From positions 62,001-126,000 of the forward strand of contig NZ_JAMLJL010000006.1 of NCBI RefSeq assembly GCF_023634845.1: a DNA stretch of 64,000 nucleotides, written 5' to 3'. The first letter of the stretch is position 1; each line of letters begins with the position of its first letter. Both the position numbers and the translations under genes were made by a program. Under the pieces are notes generated by a model. The model saw only the letters and a list, made by a program, of their open reading frames with translations. It did no database searches and was not told the origin of the DNA. Origin of the DNA: Flavobacterium amniphilum. GTDB taxonomy: Bacteria; Bacteroidota; Bacteroidia; Flavobacteriales; Flavobacteriaceae. Positions 1 to 7,693 of the stretch are shown piece by piece.

Positions 1-2031
1 TTTTTCTGAATTAAAACCCGGGGAATTGTTTTTTGAAGTACTTTCCTCAGAATATTTGAGGTATTCTATAGGTTTATCAAATAAATCTAAAATACTTTTG
101 ATGTTTGTTTGTGTTTTTTTTGCTAAGTTTTCAGAAGAATTTTCTGCAAAATTTTTAATTTTCAGTTCACCTAGTGCCAACTTTATTAGTACGTCATACA
201 AACTTGAGTTATTATTTGCATTACTGATACCTTCAAAGATTTTTGTTTTTATATTTTGATTGCTTTCGACTTCTAAAACTACTGCAACTTCATCATTAAT
301 TTTGATTTCTTGAACTCCTCCATATAACAAGTTTTCAAAAAGCAAGCAATGGGTTCGAACCTGCATCGCAATTTTAAAGACATCAGAAATATTTGCTTTA
401 AGAATTGTTAATCTTTGATTTGAGGCCTCTTTTTCTCTACCTTTGAGGTCTAAATTTGCATTTTTACTTGAAATAACTTGTTTAACAAGTTCGATAAATT
501 TTTCTTTTTTATCGTAGTTACTTTTAATATTTTTGAATAAAGTTTTTTTGGATTCTACTAGCTCTTGGAAGGTTTTTATTATTTCAACTTCTTCAATTGT
601 GAATGACCAATTCTCATTCAACTTAAATTTTTCAGTATTTTCTATTAATAATTCCAATACATCTTGTGAGGTTTGAAAAGAATTGGTTTTATCTTCAATG
701 TTTAATATGGCTTTAAAAATATAACTAGAATCAAGGATAGAGGCTATATCCTTATCATGAAATGTAAAATTAGAATTTAATACTTCATATAATTCACTAT
801 ATAGTTCAATGAGTTTATCAATTAGATTATTTAAATCTTGCTTTTTAGTTTTAAAGAAATCTAAAGATGTTTTATAGCTATCAATTTCTCCAGATTCTTG
901 AATTAAGTCTTTAAGTGAGTTGTTTTCAAAATAATTTACAATATCTCCTTGATTAATATAGATAATGTCATGTGTATTATAACTTATGACTTTTTTATAC
1001 TCATCATCTAAGAAACTTTTAACGTTAGCATTACTAATATCTAAGCCATATTTATCAATTTGACTCTTTTTATTATTTATTTTTTTTCCTAAAATATTAA
1101 ATAGTAAACTTTTCCCACTTGATCTCCCACCGATAATTGTGTTTAAATTAGGGCTAAAATACAATGCAGTGTTTTTTATTATTGGATTATCAACAAATTC
1201 AATACTATGTAAAAAATTGTCAAACCTCCTTAACACTTCAACTTCCGAAAACTTTTTTATTCTAGACTTTGGGTCAATAAAAGCAAATCGAATCGATTCA
1301 AAAGAAGGTTTACCTTTTATGCAATAAAATTGATGGTCATCACCGTCTTTATTTGTACATGGATACTTATTACAATTATGATTATCTGAAAAATTGATAT
1401 ATGGGATATCATCTTTTTCTTTAAAATCTAAAGTTTTAATTTTATCAAAACCTTCATTATAAGTTTGTCTGACGCTTTCTTTTACTTTTTCAAAAGCACT
1501 AGGCATTAATAATACCATTTGCTGACAAAGTTTCAGATCATATCCCTTATATGGGTCTAAAATACTTTTTGTATTGCCAGCATGTGGAATAAAAAAATAA
1601 TTAAATCCATTAAATAAGTCATATAAATCATCAATAATTATTTTCCGATCTGTTAAAACTGAACCTTTTTTAAGGTATAGACCTTCTATTTTTTGTGAAA
1701 TTATTTGAGCATCACTAAAACTCTCATTTTCAAATATTATGACACTATGATAAGTAATTGACTTACCTGATTCTGGGACTTCGATATCAAACTCACAACC
1801 AATCAAAAGTTTTGGATCCCCATCAGTAAAATTATCGTAATAAGTTTTGTACGCATCAACGTTAATAATATTATGATCAGTTAATGAAAATAATTTCACT
1901 TCGCTTTCTATTAGCTTTTGCTTTAAAACATTAATATCGAAACTTCCTTGATAATCATTAGTTTTAGTTTTTTTACTAAAGTCAGTATGAATATGCAAAT
2001 CAACCTTAAACCAATCAGAATATTTTTTCAT
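1..2031 (-). CDS. PHP-domain / SMC-like ATPase fusion protein, C-terminus cut by window edge
   Basis: An open frame of 677 codons runs from an ATG at 2031 to the window edge with no stop. The N-terminus has the PHP metal-dependent phosphoesterase motifs: DLHIH (residues 11-15), TDH (51-53), E80, PHAGNTKS (149-156) and SDNHN (215-219). An ABC/SMC-type P-loop, GGRSSGKS, follows at 301-308, then a Q-loop-like YINQGD (358-363) and a long helical, probably coiled-coil stretch. The Walker B and signature parts should lie beyond the edge. Known family: PHP-plus-ATPase proteins often annotated as TrlF-like AAA ATPases. Such fusions often sit in accessory or defence regions, so a nucleic-acid processing or defence role is inferred, not shown. 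The gene is visibly more AT-rich than its neighbours (17 of 60 G+C in one line against 24 of 60 in one line of lgt). It is divergent from the XRE gene. Confidence 0.85.
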   Translation of the reverse strand, partial: MKKYSDWFKVDLHIHTDFSKKTKTNDYQGSFDINVLKQKLIESEVKLFSLTDHNIINVDAYKTYYDNFTDGDPKLLIGCEFDIEVPESGKSITYHSVIIFENESFSDAQIISQKIEGLYLKKGSVLTDRKIIIDDLYDLFNGFNYFFIPHAGNTKSILDPYKGYDLKLCQQMVLLMPSAFEKVKESVRQTYNEGFDKIKTLDFKEKDDIPYINFSDNHNCNKYPCTNKDGDDHQFYCIKGKPSFESIRFAFIDPKSRIKKFSEVEVLRRFDNFLHSIEFVDNPIIKNTALYFSPNLNTIIGGRSSGKSLLFNILGKKINNKKSQIDKYGLDISNANVKSFLDDEYKKVISYNTHDIIYINQGDIVNYFENNSLKDLIQESGEIDSYKTSLDFFKTKKQDLNNLIDKLIELYSELYEVLNSNFTFHDKDIASILDSSYIFKAILNIEDKTNSFQTSQDVLELLIENTEKFKLNENWSFTIEEVEIIKTFQELVESKKTLFKNIKSNYDKKEKFIELVKQVISSKNANLDLKGREKEASNQRLTILKANISDVFKIAMQVRTHCLLFENLLYGGVQEIKINDEVAVVLEVESNQNIKTKIFEGISNANNNSSLYDVLIKLALGELKIKNFAENSSENLAKKTQTNIKSILDLFDKPIEYLKYSEESTSKNNSPGFNSEK

Positions 2032-2248
2032 TACCTATACAATATTAATTTTTAGCAACTTTTCAGAAGCAAATTTCACTATTAAATTCATAGTTTTTTT
2101 ACGGAAAACCATAAGTCTTTCAAATTGAGTCCTTTCAAAATTATTAATTTAGTTATGCAAAACTGTACGTATAAATACTACTTTTTAATTAATACTATAT
2201 AGGTTATGAGTGCAAAAATTATCAACCAAATTATTTTTCAAAAAACCT

Positions 2249-2370
2249 GTGGCAAAATTTACACACCTTACTTTTTTTGCCACACTTTCCGTGGCAAAAA
2301 TTTAAAAGCAAAAAAAAATTGCCACAACACAGAGTGTGGCAAAATATTTGGTTGTTATCAATTTTGCCAC
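2249..2370. repeat. six alternating GTGGCAAAA/TTTTGCCAC sites
   Basis: Six near-identical 7-9 base sites alternate in orientation: GTGGCAAAA at 2249-2257, 2291-2299 and 2336-2344; TTTTGCCAC at 2275-2283 and 2362-2370; TTGCCAC at 2319-2325. Centre-to-centre spacings are about 26, 16, 27, 18 and 26 bases. Adjacent sites can form hairpins, for example 2275-2299 with a 7-base loop and 2319-2343 with an 8-bp stem. The cluster ends 12 bases before the XRE gene start, so it looks like a multi-site operator or a structured leader. An operator is the inference I favour. Confidence 0.8.
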
Positions 2371-2382
2371 AACTTTTATACT

Positions 2383-2916
2383 ATGGAAGATAAAGACACA
2401 TTCAAGAAATTACTGGGCGTAACGCAGGAAGAAATTGCTACGATATTAGGTATCACCCGCTCGCAATGGTCCATGCATGAAATCGGTAAGAGAGGTTTAC
2501 CGCTTTCGGCTGCATTGGAGTATACAAAAATGCTGCAATACGTACAGGAGAATTCTTTAAGAGAAATAGATCTCAAGTACTATTCAAAAGAAGAAGATGA
2601 AAAGCAAATTTTGGATCAATTCAATAGGGAAATAAAAAAGAATGAATTCAAAATACATAAACTGAATAAAAAAATAGAAGAAACCCAACTCTGCAACGAT
2701 GACGGACTGGCCGCATTACGTATTGCTGAATATCTTGATACGCAACCCGAAAATGAGAGGATAGCCACTGTAAAGAAATTAATACGGTGTAAAGCCATGG
2801 CCAACCTGCAGAAAAACAAAGAATTATTACATAAGTATAATCTTAACAAGCAAATACTTCAATCGCGTAATGAAGTTTTCAAAAAAGAAATGAAAAATAT
2901 TTTAAAAAACAATTAG
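2383..2916 (+). CDS. XRE-family helix-turn-helix regulator with coiled-coil tail
   Basis: The 177-residue product has an N-terminal Cro/C1-type helix-turn-helix at about residues 8-55 (GVTQEEIATILGITRSQWS, then an E and a GKRGLP segment). A long charged, Lys/Glu-rich helical region follows, probably a coiled coil for dimerisation. I chose the ATG at 2383 rather than the in-frame ATG at 2206. The 59-residue extension would be read straight through the GTGGCAAAA/TTTTGCCAC array and has an odd Cys-rich composition, while the HTH starts just after 2383. Being next to the array suggests autoregulation. The gene is divergent from the PHP-ATPase gene and 110 bases upstream of the unknown gene at 3027. 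The family is DNA-binding; the target genes are unknown. Confidence 0.75.
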   Translation: MEDKDTFKKLLGVTQEEIATILGITRSQWSMHEIGKRGLPLSAALEYTKMLQYVQENSLREIDLKYYSKEEDEKQILDQFNREIKKNEFKIHKLNKKIEETQLCNDDGLAALRIAEYLDTQPENERIATVKKLIRCKAMANLQKNKELLHKYNLNKQILQSRNEVFKKEMKNILKNN

Positions 2917-2972
2917 CTGACAATGAAGTATTTGCGAATATAATTTTATTTTTTTAAGGTTATTTCGAGATT

Positions 2973-2988
2973 TTGGCACGCGGTTTGT
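2973..2988 (+). promoter_or_regulatory. sigma-54-like -24/-12 promoter
   Basis: TTGGCACG at 2973-2980, four bases, then TTGT at 2985-2988 matches the RpoN consensus YTGGCACG-N4-TTGC except for the last C. The GG to G(T) spacing is the required 10 bases. Transcription would begin near 3000, about 27 bases before the ATG at 3027. No activator site was identified. Confidence 0.45.
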
Positions 2989-3026
2989 TTGTAAGAAAAG
3001 TATCATTAATTTTAAATCGAATAGAT

Positions 3027-3434
3027 ATGACTTATTCATTAGACAAGTTGACTACAACAACAGACTGCGATGCAGTATTGAATTCAGCCCAAAGAGAGAA
3101 AAGGGATTTGGAATTTAAAAAAATCGGTGACGTGAGGTTCACGGAAAATTTTAGTTTTAACTCGGTAGAGACACAAGCAGAGCTTCAGGTAGTCCTGGCA
3201 GAATTGGCCGGATGTGAAATTGCGCTCAGCATGCTGGCTCCCGGCAAAAAAAGGGACACTGAAATTTTACGGAAAGCCAACCTCGAACACCGAAAATTTG
3301 TGATAGAGCATAAAAAGAGCGGAATTGCATTAGTCGAAAGAGAGCTTGATTTAGTGCTTATCGACAAAAAACTGGAAGGAATTGACGATTTTATTGTTGC
3401 CGTTACGGCTCATAAGGCAACTTTACCCAATTAG
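3027..3434 (+). CDS. conserved hypothetical helical protein, 135 residues
   Basis: I do not recognise a named domain. The protein is soluble (no signal peptide or membrane segment) and largely helical, with charged segments such as AQREKRDLEFKKIGD near the N-terminus and an Ala/Leu-rich central helix. I chose the ATG at 3027. A TTG at 2973 is in frame, but it lies inside the sigma-54-like promoter and would add 18 unlikely residues. A strong terminator follows at 3468. It stands alone downstream of the XRE gene, and the promoter between them suggests separate, activator-dependent expression. Its function is unknown. Confidence 0.7.
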   Translation: MTYSLDKLTTTTDCDAVLNSAQREKRDLEFKKIGDVRFTENFSFNSVETQAELQVVLAELAGCEIALSMLAPGKKRDTEILRKANLEHRKFVIEHKKSGIALVERELDLVLIDKKLEGIDDFIVAVTAHKATLPN

Positions 3435-3467
3435 TTTTTTAGTTTATTTTTATTTGATCGACAAAAG

Positions 3468-3495
3468 AAAGAGTGCTTCACGGCACTCTTTTTTT
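3468..3495 (+). terminator. Rho-independent terminator after the 3027 gene
   Basis: Stem GAGTGC (3471-3476) and GCACTC (3483-3488), extended by A/T pairs, with a 6-base loop and a run of seven T. Confidence 0.85.
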
Positions 3496-3511
3496 ATACA
3501 ATGTTATCAGT

Positions 3512-3672
3512 CCGGTGGCTAAGCTCTGGTTGCTGAGCCTGTCGAAGCATCGAAGCCATCATTTAAATGAGCAACTTCTCAGTTACAGACCCCGGTGGCT
3601 GAGCTTGTCGAAGCCACCATTCAAATGAACAATTCCCGAGTGATAGATCGCGTTGCCTGAGGTTCTCGAAGA
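3512..3672. repeat. cluster of dispersed TGAGCYTGTCGAAGC repeats
   Basis: TGAGCCTGTCGAAGC at 3534-3548 and TGAGCTTGTCGAAGC at 3600-3614 are near-identical. A degraded copy lies near 3657-3671. The second copy is flanked by a perfect inverted repeat, GGTGGCT (3594-3600) and AGCCACC (3612-3618), with a related GGTGGCT at 3514-3520. The remainder of the 3496-3808 spacer shows no gene. The motif is the kind of intergenic palindrome scattered through many Bacteroidota genomes, and a reversed relative lies at about 19.29 kb. Confidence 0.7.
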
Positions 3673-3808
3673 CAGAGCAACTAAATCACAATTTGTGGCT
3701 TCGGCTCCGCTCAGCCACCTTCTTATATTCCCTTTAAAAAAAATCCCCCATAAACTATGCCGGCATCCATATTTTTCTGAATTTAGCAATAAATCTATTT
3801 CATATCAG

Positions 3809-4033
3809 ATGCTGAACAAAATTTTACTTTTCCCGCTTATATTCCTGGTTAGGTTTTACCAGTACATCATATCCCCGCTTATGCCTGCCGCGTGCCGGTA
3901 CCAACCCACCTGCTCAAGCTATATGATTGAAGCGCTGAAAAAGCACGGTCCTTTTTATGGCTTGTTCCTGGGCCTGAAAAGAATCGGAAGATGCCACCCT
4001 TGGGGAGGCAGCGGTTACGACCCGGTTCCGTAA
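3809..4033 (+). CDS. yidD: membrane protein insertion efficiency factor YidD
   Basis: This 74-residue protein carries the YidD hallmarks: a hydrophobic, amphipathic N-terminal helix with the segment [12 protein letters not shown], the Cys-containing [19 protein letters not shown] block, and the C-terminal [20 protein letters not shown]. YidD assists YidC-dependent membrane protein insertion at the inner membrane. The ATG at 3809 fits the usual family length; a longer TTG-started frame would add 52 residues from the upstream repeats. The lgt gene follows after 75 bases and has its own promoter. Confidence 0.95.
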   Translation: MLNKILLFPLIFLVRFYQYIISPLMPAACRYQPTCSSYMIEALKKHGPFYGLFLGLKRIGRCHPWGGSGYDPVP

Positions 4034-4057
4034 CAGCATAAAGTCTTCCAAATTATT

Positions 4058-4087
4058 TTGTCCGGTCTTTTTAAAACACTACTTTTG
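4058..4087 (+). promoter_or_regulatory. Bacteroidota-type promoter of lgt
   Basis: TTG at 4058-4060, a 19-base spacer, and TACTTTTG at 4080-4087 match the -33 TTG / -7 TANNTTTG consensus. The lgt ATG is 21 bases downstream. Confidence 0.7.
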
Positions 4088-4108
4088 AATCAATCGATTT
4101 TATAAACT

Positions 4109-5047
4109 ATGACTTACTTTTTATCCATTGTTTGGAATCCTTCGGAAGGAATACAAATTGGCTCTTTTACCCTACGCTTTTACAGCTTAATGTTTGTTGT
4201 CGCTTTTGCCCTGGGCTGGTATTTAATGTCGCCTATTTTCAAAAGAGAAGAAGAACCGCAGGAAAAACTGGATTCACTTTTTGTGTATATGGTGATCTCA
4301 ATACTATTGGGAGCCCGTTTAGGACACGTTCTGTTCTATCAGACCGAATTGATTACCAAAGATCCTTTAAGCGTGTTTCTGCCCTTCCAATTCACTCCTG
4401 AGTTCAAATTCACGGGATTCCAGGGATTGGCCAGTCATGGTGCTGCCATTACGGTTATCATTGCCATGTACTTATACAAAACAAGAATTTTAAAGCGTTC
4501 TTACCTTTGGATTCTGGACCGTATTGTGATCCCTGTAGCATCAGGTGCAATCTTTGTACGTCTGGGTAATTTCTTCAATTCAGAAATCTATGGTCCGGTA
4601 ACTTCCGGAGATCATTTCTACGCGGTTAAATTTGTCCGTGATGATGAATTCTGGAGAGATCAGAACATTCAGGCTATTACCGGTACCAATGACCTTAATA
4701 AGGCGTATAACTTAATCGAAAGCGATCCGCGCTTTTTAGACGTATTAAACCAAATCCCTTTCAGACATCCGGCCCAATTGTATGAAGCATTCGGATATGT
4801 ATTCGTATTCGCGCTATTAATTTTCATGTACTGGAAAACCGATGCCCGCAAAAAAGAAGGCTTACTTTTCGGAACCTTCCTGGTAACACTTTTCTCGATC
4901 CGTATTTTAGTGGAATCGGTAAAAGAAAGTCAGGGTGGATTTGAGAATGTTTTAGGATTCCTTTCTACCGGACAATGGCTAAGTATCCCTTTTGTTCTGG
5001 TGGGTGCCTACCTGATCTTCAAAGCCAAAGAAAAGACAACCGTATAA
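4109..5047 (+). CDS. lgt: prolipoprotein diacylglyceryl transferase Lgt
   Basis: Lgt transfers diacylglycerol from phosphatidylglycerol to the lipobox cysteine of prolipoproteins at the inner membrane, the first step in lipoprotein maturation. The 312-residue polytopic protein has GARLGHV (68-74), GLASHGAAI (106-114, with the conserved His110), the signature RLGNFFNSEIYG (151-162) and HPAQLYEA from His220. An insertion of about 50 residues (roughly 165-218) before HPAQLYE makes it longer than the proteobacterial enzyme; from memory similar extensions occur in other Bacteroidota Lgt proteins. Many genes in this window encode lipobox proteins that would be its substrates. Confidence 0.96.
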   Translation: MTYFLSIVWNPSEGIQIGSFTLRFYSLMFVVAFALGWYLMSPIFKREEEPQEKLDSLFVYMVISILLGARLGHVLFYQTELITKDPLSVFLPFQFTPEFKFTGFQGLASHGAAITVIIAMYLYKTRILKRSYLWILDRIVIPVASGAIFVRLGNFFNSEIYGPVTSGDHFYAVKFVRDDEFWRDQNIQAITGTNDLNKAYNLIESDPRFLDVLNQIPFRHPAQLYEAFGYVFVFALLIFMYWKTDARKKEGLLFGTFLVTLFSIRILVESVKESQGGFENVLGFLSTGQWLSIPFVLVGAYLIFKAKEKTTV

Positions 5048-5050
5048 ATA

Positions 5051-5080
5051 AAAAAAAGCTCCTTATAAGGAGCTTTTTTT
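5051..5080. terminator. bidirectional terminator between lgt and the SOD gene
   Basis: A perfect palindrome, AAAGCTCC-TTATAA-GGAGCTTT, flanked by A and T runs, lies between convergent genes and can serve both strands. Confidence 0.9.
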
Positions 5081-5097
5081 ATAGCTGTAATTTACAT

Positions 5098-5976
5098 TTA
5101 TTCTTCGCTTCCGTCAACCGGTTTCGGTTTCTCTACCGGAGCAGCCGTTTCAGTAGTTGCCGGGGTTTCTGTGCCTGTAGCAGACGGTTCCTGATAAGCA
5201 GGTGCCGCCGATTTAGAGAACGCTCCGTAACGCTGTTCTACTTTGTCCCAATTCACCACACTGAAAAAAGTATTGGCATACTCTCTCTTTTTGTTTTGGA
5301 ACTTTAAATAGTAAGCATGCTCCCACATATCCAGATTAAGCAAAGGAGTACCTGTTATCCCTAATCCTTTCATTTGCGGTGCATCGTTATTAGGCGTGGT
5401 TATAATGCGCAACCTTCCGTATTTATCAGACATTAACCAAGTCCACCCCGATCCGTTCAATCGAACAGATGTTTCCGAGAACTGACGCACAAACTCTCCA
5501 AAAGACCCGAAATCACGGTTAATTGCATCAAGCAACTCTCCTTCCGGTTCTCCTCCGGCTTTTGGCGCAATTCCCTCAAAGAAAAAATTATGGTTGTAAA
5601 CCGCACCGGCATTGTTCCGGACATCGGCATCTGAAAAATTCAGGTTCTTTAATATGGGTTCTAATTCGAGTACTTCGTATTTGGTCCCTACTACCACTTT
5701 ATTCAACGCATTCACATAAGGCAACAAATGTTTTGAATAATGGAATTCCATTGTAGCGCCATCAAAATAAGGCTCTAAACTTCTATATTCAAAAGGTAGT
5801 TCATACAATTGAAAAGCGCCTTCAGCGGCCTTTAATTCACTCGGTTTTCCTCCTTTTTGCTCGACTGCCACTATGGGTGTTGCCGGAACATCCACAACTT
5901 CAACCAGTGTATCTTTCTTACAAGATACGACTACTGAAGCCAGGATTGGAAAAATCAACAATTGTTTTTTATTCAT
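5098..5976 (-). CDS. lipoprotein-anchored Fe/Mn superoxide dismutase
   Basis: The 292-residue protein starts with a lipoprotein signal (lipobox ending SVVVSC, Cys19). A spacer leads into a complete Fe/Mn SOD fold at about residues 55-255. The four metal ligands are visible: His79 in FHYSKH, His129 in YNHNF, and Asp216 and His220 in LDMWEHAYY. The tail is a Pro/Thr/Ala-rich low-complexity segment. The enzyme dismutates superoxide and here is probably tethered in the envelope rather than cytoplasmic. Its start overlaps the end of the acyl-CoA-binding gene by four bases (ATGA), so the two are translationally coupled. It ends the rsfS-ftsH-cdsA-psd run. The metal preference cannot be read safely. 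Confidence 0.93.
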   Translation of the reverse strand: MNKKQLLIFPILASVVVSCKKDTLVEVVDVPATPIVAVEQKGGKPSELKAAEGAFQLYELPFEYRSLEPYFDGATMEFHYSKHLLPYVNALNKVVVGTKYEVLELEPILKNLNFSDADVRNNAGAVYNHNFFFEGIAPKAGGEPEGELLDAINRDFGSFGEFVRQFSETSVRLNGSGWTWLMSDKYGRLRIITTPNNDAPQMKGLGITGTPLLNLDMWEHAYYLKFQNKKREYANTFFSVVNWDKVEQRYGAFSKSAAPAYQEPSATGTETPATTETAAPVEKPKPVDGSEE

Positions 5977-6245
5977 TTCTTTCGGGTAATTTCTTCGATC
6001 AAATCAATATACGCCTTTTTTGCTTCATCTTCCGACAAATGACTGACCTGCATCCAAGCATTAAGCTTAAAAGCATCGACTACATCATTCGCAGCATAAT
6101 TGATACTTCCTATATTTCCAAACTCAGCTTGTTTATAAAAAGCATACAACCGAAGCATAATATCCTGGGGGAGCGAATCCTGCTCCATATTTGAGGCTAT
6201 TTCAAAAGCCTCTTTAAATTGGCTATCTAAATCTTTTTCAGACAT
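5973..6245 (-). CDS. acyl-CoA-binding protein (ACBP)
   Basis: This 90-residue soluble protein has the ACBP four-helix pattern: an N-terminal FKEAFEIAS helix, the core LRLYAFYKQAEFG motif, and a C-terminal helix with EDEAKKAYIDLIEEI. ACBPs bind long-chain acyl-CoA esters and are uncommon in bacteria, but I recall them from Bacteroidota. The gene sits directly downstream of psd (3-base gap) and overlaps the SOD gene, which fits a lipid-metabolism operon. The acyl-CoA pool it serves is not shown by the sequence. Confidence 0.88.
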   Translation of the reverse strand: MSEKDLDSQFKEAFEIASNMEQDSLPQDIMLRLYAFYKQAEFGNIGSINYAANDVVDAFKLNAWMQVSHLSEDEAKKAYIDLIEEITRKK

Positions 6246-6248
6246 ATA

Positions 6249-6899
6249 TTATGCAAGCGCAATAATCGTTTTATTTCCTACAGCTTTTTCCTGTAATTTA
6301 ACATTGACTTTAGTTCCAAGCGGTAAATAAACATCTACTCTTGAACCAAATTTTATAAATCCGGCATCAGTTCCCTGAACAACTTCAGTTCCTTCTTCAG
6401 CGTAATTTACAATACGTTTTGCTAAAGCTCCGGCAATTTGACGGTACATCACTTCACCAAAAACCTTATTCTCAATTACTACAGTCGTTCTTTCGTTTTC
6501 CGTACTGGCTTTAGGATGCCACGCCACTAAATATTTCCCCGGATGGTACTTACTGTATTTTACCAAACCTGAAAGTCCATAACGGGTTACGTGCACATTA
6601 ATCGGTGACATAAATATAGAAACCTGAAGGCGTTTATCTTTAAAATATTCGGCTTCATAAACTTCTTCAATTACCACTACCTTACCATCAACCGGCGCTA
6701 CAATCTGATTATCATCAGGCGCAATGGATCTGTTCGGATTTCTGAAAAACTGCAAAATCATCACGTAAAAGAAAAGCAATACTAAATGCAATGCTAAACG
6801 CAACCATGACAATTCAACAAATTTATCTACTAAAAACAAACCAACAATAAAGCTGATTGTGGCAATAAGGATGATTTTGTAACCTTCTTTATGAAACAT
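6249..6899 (-). CDS. psd: phosphatidylserine decarboxylase proenzyme
   Basis: Psd converts phosphatidylserine to phosphatidylethanolamine. The 216-residue protein is the short form of the family, with N-terminal membrane segments (about 8-50), the APVDGKV segment with Asp71, His103 in the INVHVTRYG segment, and the self-cleavage pair Gly185-Ser186 in KFGSRVD, whose Ser gives the pyruvoyl cofactor. It overlaps the end of cdsA by 11 bases, so CDP-diacylglycerol synthesis and PE formation are coupled. The phosphatidylserine synthase gene is not in the window. Confidence 0.95.
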   Translation of the reverse strand: MFHKEGYKIILIATISFIVGLFLVDKFVELSWLRLALHLVLLFFYVMILQFFRNPNRSIAPDDNQIVAPVDGKVVVIEEVYEAEYFKDKRLQVSIFMSPINVHVTRYGLSGLVKYSKYHPGKYLVAWHPKASTENERTTVVIENKVFGEVMYRQIAGALAKRIVNYAEEGTEVVQGTDAGFIKFGSRVDVYLPLGTKVNVKLQEKAVGNKTIIALA

Positions 6900-7692
6900 A
6901 TTCTAAAACTTTAAATAATAATAAAACAAACGGTGCAACAAATATAATACTATCCAGGCGATCATAAATCCCTCCATGTCCCGGCATTATATTGCCACTA
7001 TCTTTTACATTAGCCAGACGTTTGAACTTAGATTCGACCAAATCACCCACAGTACCAAAAATACTTGCTATAACAGCGATTAAAACCCAGGTGGTAAACG
7101 AAAATGCCGGCACATAATATGCCGCAATCAAGATACTGGCCAATATGGCGAAAACCATTCCCCCAACAAATCCTTCAATCGTTTTTTTAGGCGAAATCCT
7201 TTCGAATAATTTATGCTTACCCATTGATTTACCAACCAGATAAGCGAAAGTATCATTCGTCCAAATCAATATAAAGATACCAATAATAATCGAAGGAACG
7301 AAGCCTTCTTTTACAATCGGTATTTTAGTAATGCAGACAAATGAAAATATGATGTATCCGGTCAAAGTGAACCATCCGGATTGCATGAACTGTTTTTGGT
7401 TCCTGTCAAAAAGCCAAACCATTAAAAGAATCAGGGTTATAACCGACAGAACCACTACTCCAAGCTCCATCCATTTAGCAATTGGAAATACTGAAAAATT
7501 AATAAAAATTACAGCTGATGCCACTACTGCCCACAATCTTGGTAATTTCACAAGGCTCGCAAACTCACTAACGGTTTGCAACATAAAAAGACCAAAGAGG
7601 AATATAAAAGATTCTCTGGAGAAATGAGTAGCAAATATTAATATTGAAATATATACTAAACCTGATAATGAACGTATTACAGTTTCATTCAT
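6889..7692 (-). CDS. cdsA: phosphatidate cytidylyltransferase CdsA
   Basis: CdsA makes CDP-diacylglycerol from phosphatidic acid and CTP at the inner membrane. The 267-residue product is polytopic, with about eight hydrophobic segments, and carries the C-terminal CDS signature: SKFKRLANVKDSG followed by PGHGGIYDRLDS. I chose the ATG at 7692; an upstream TTG at 7707 would lie inside the LUD gene. The stop of the LUD gene is one base upstream of this ATG, and psd overlaps the 3' end, so this is a tight operon. Confidence 0.95.
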   Translation of the reverse strand: MNETVIRSLSGLVYISILIFATHFSRESFIFLFGLFMLQTVSEFASLVKLPRLWAVVASAVIFINFSVFPIAKWMELGVVVLSVITLILLMVWLFDRNQKQFMQSGWFTLTGYIIFSFVCITKIPIVKEGFVPSIIIGIFILIWTNDTFAYLVGKSMGKHKLFERISPKKTIEGFVGGMVFAILASILIAAYYVPAFSFTTWVLIAVIASIFGTVGDLVESKFKRLANVKDSGNIMPGHGGIYDRLDSIIFVAPFVLLLFKVLEYVS

Positions 7693-7693
7693 T

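Noticed and set aside
2206..2382. 59-residue N-terminal extension of the XRE protein
   Set aside because: It reads through the repeat array, is Cys-rich and unlike an HTH protein; the ATG at 2383 is a better start.
3583..3789. 68-residue minus-strand frame over the repeat cluster
   Set aside because: It runs through the TGAGCYTGTCGAAGC repeats and has no recognisable domain.
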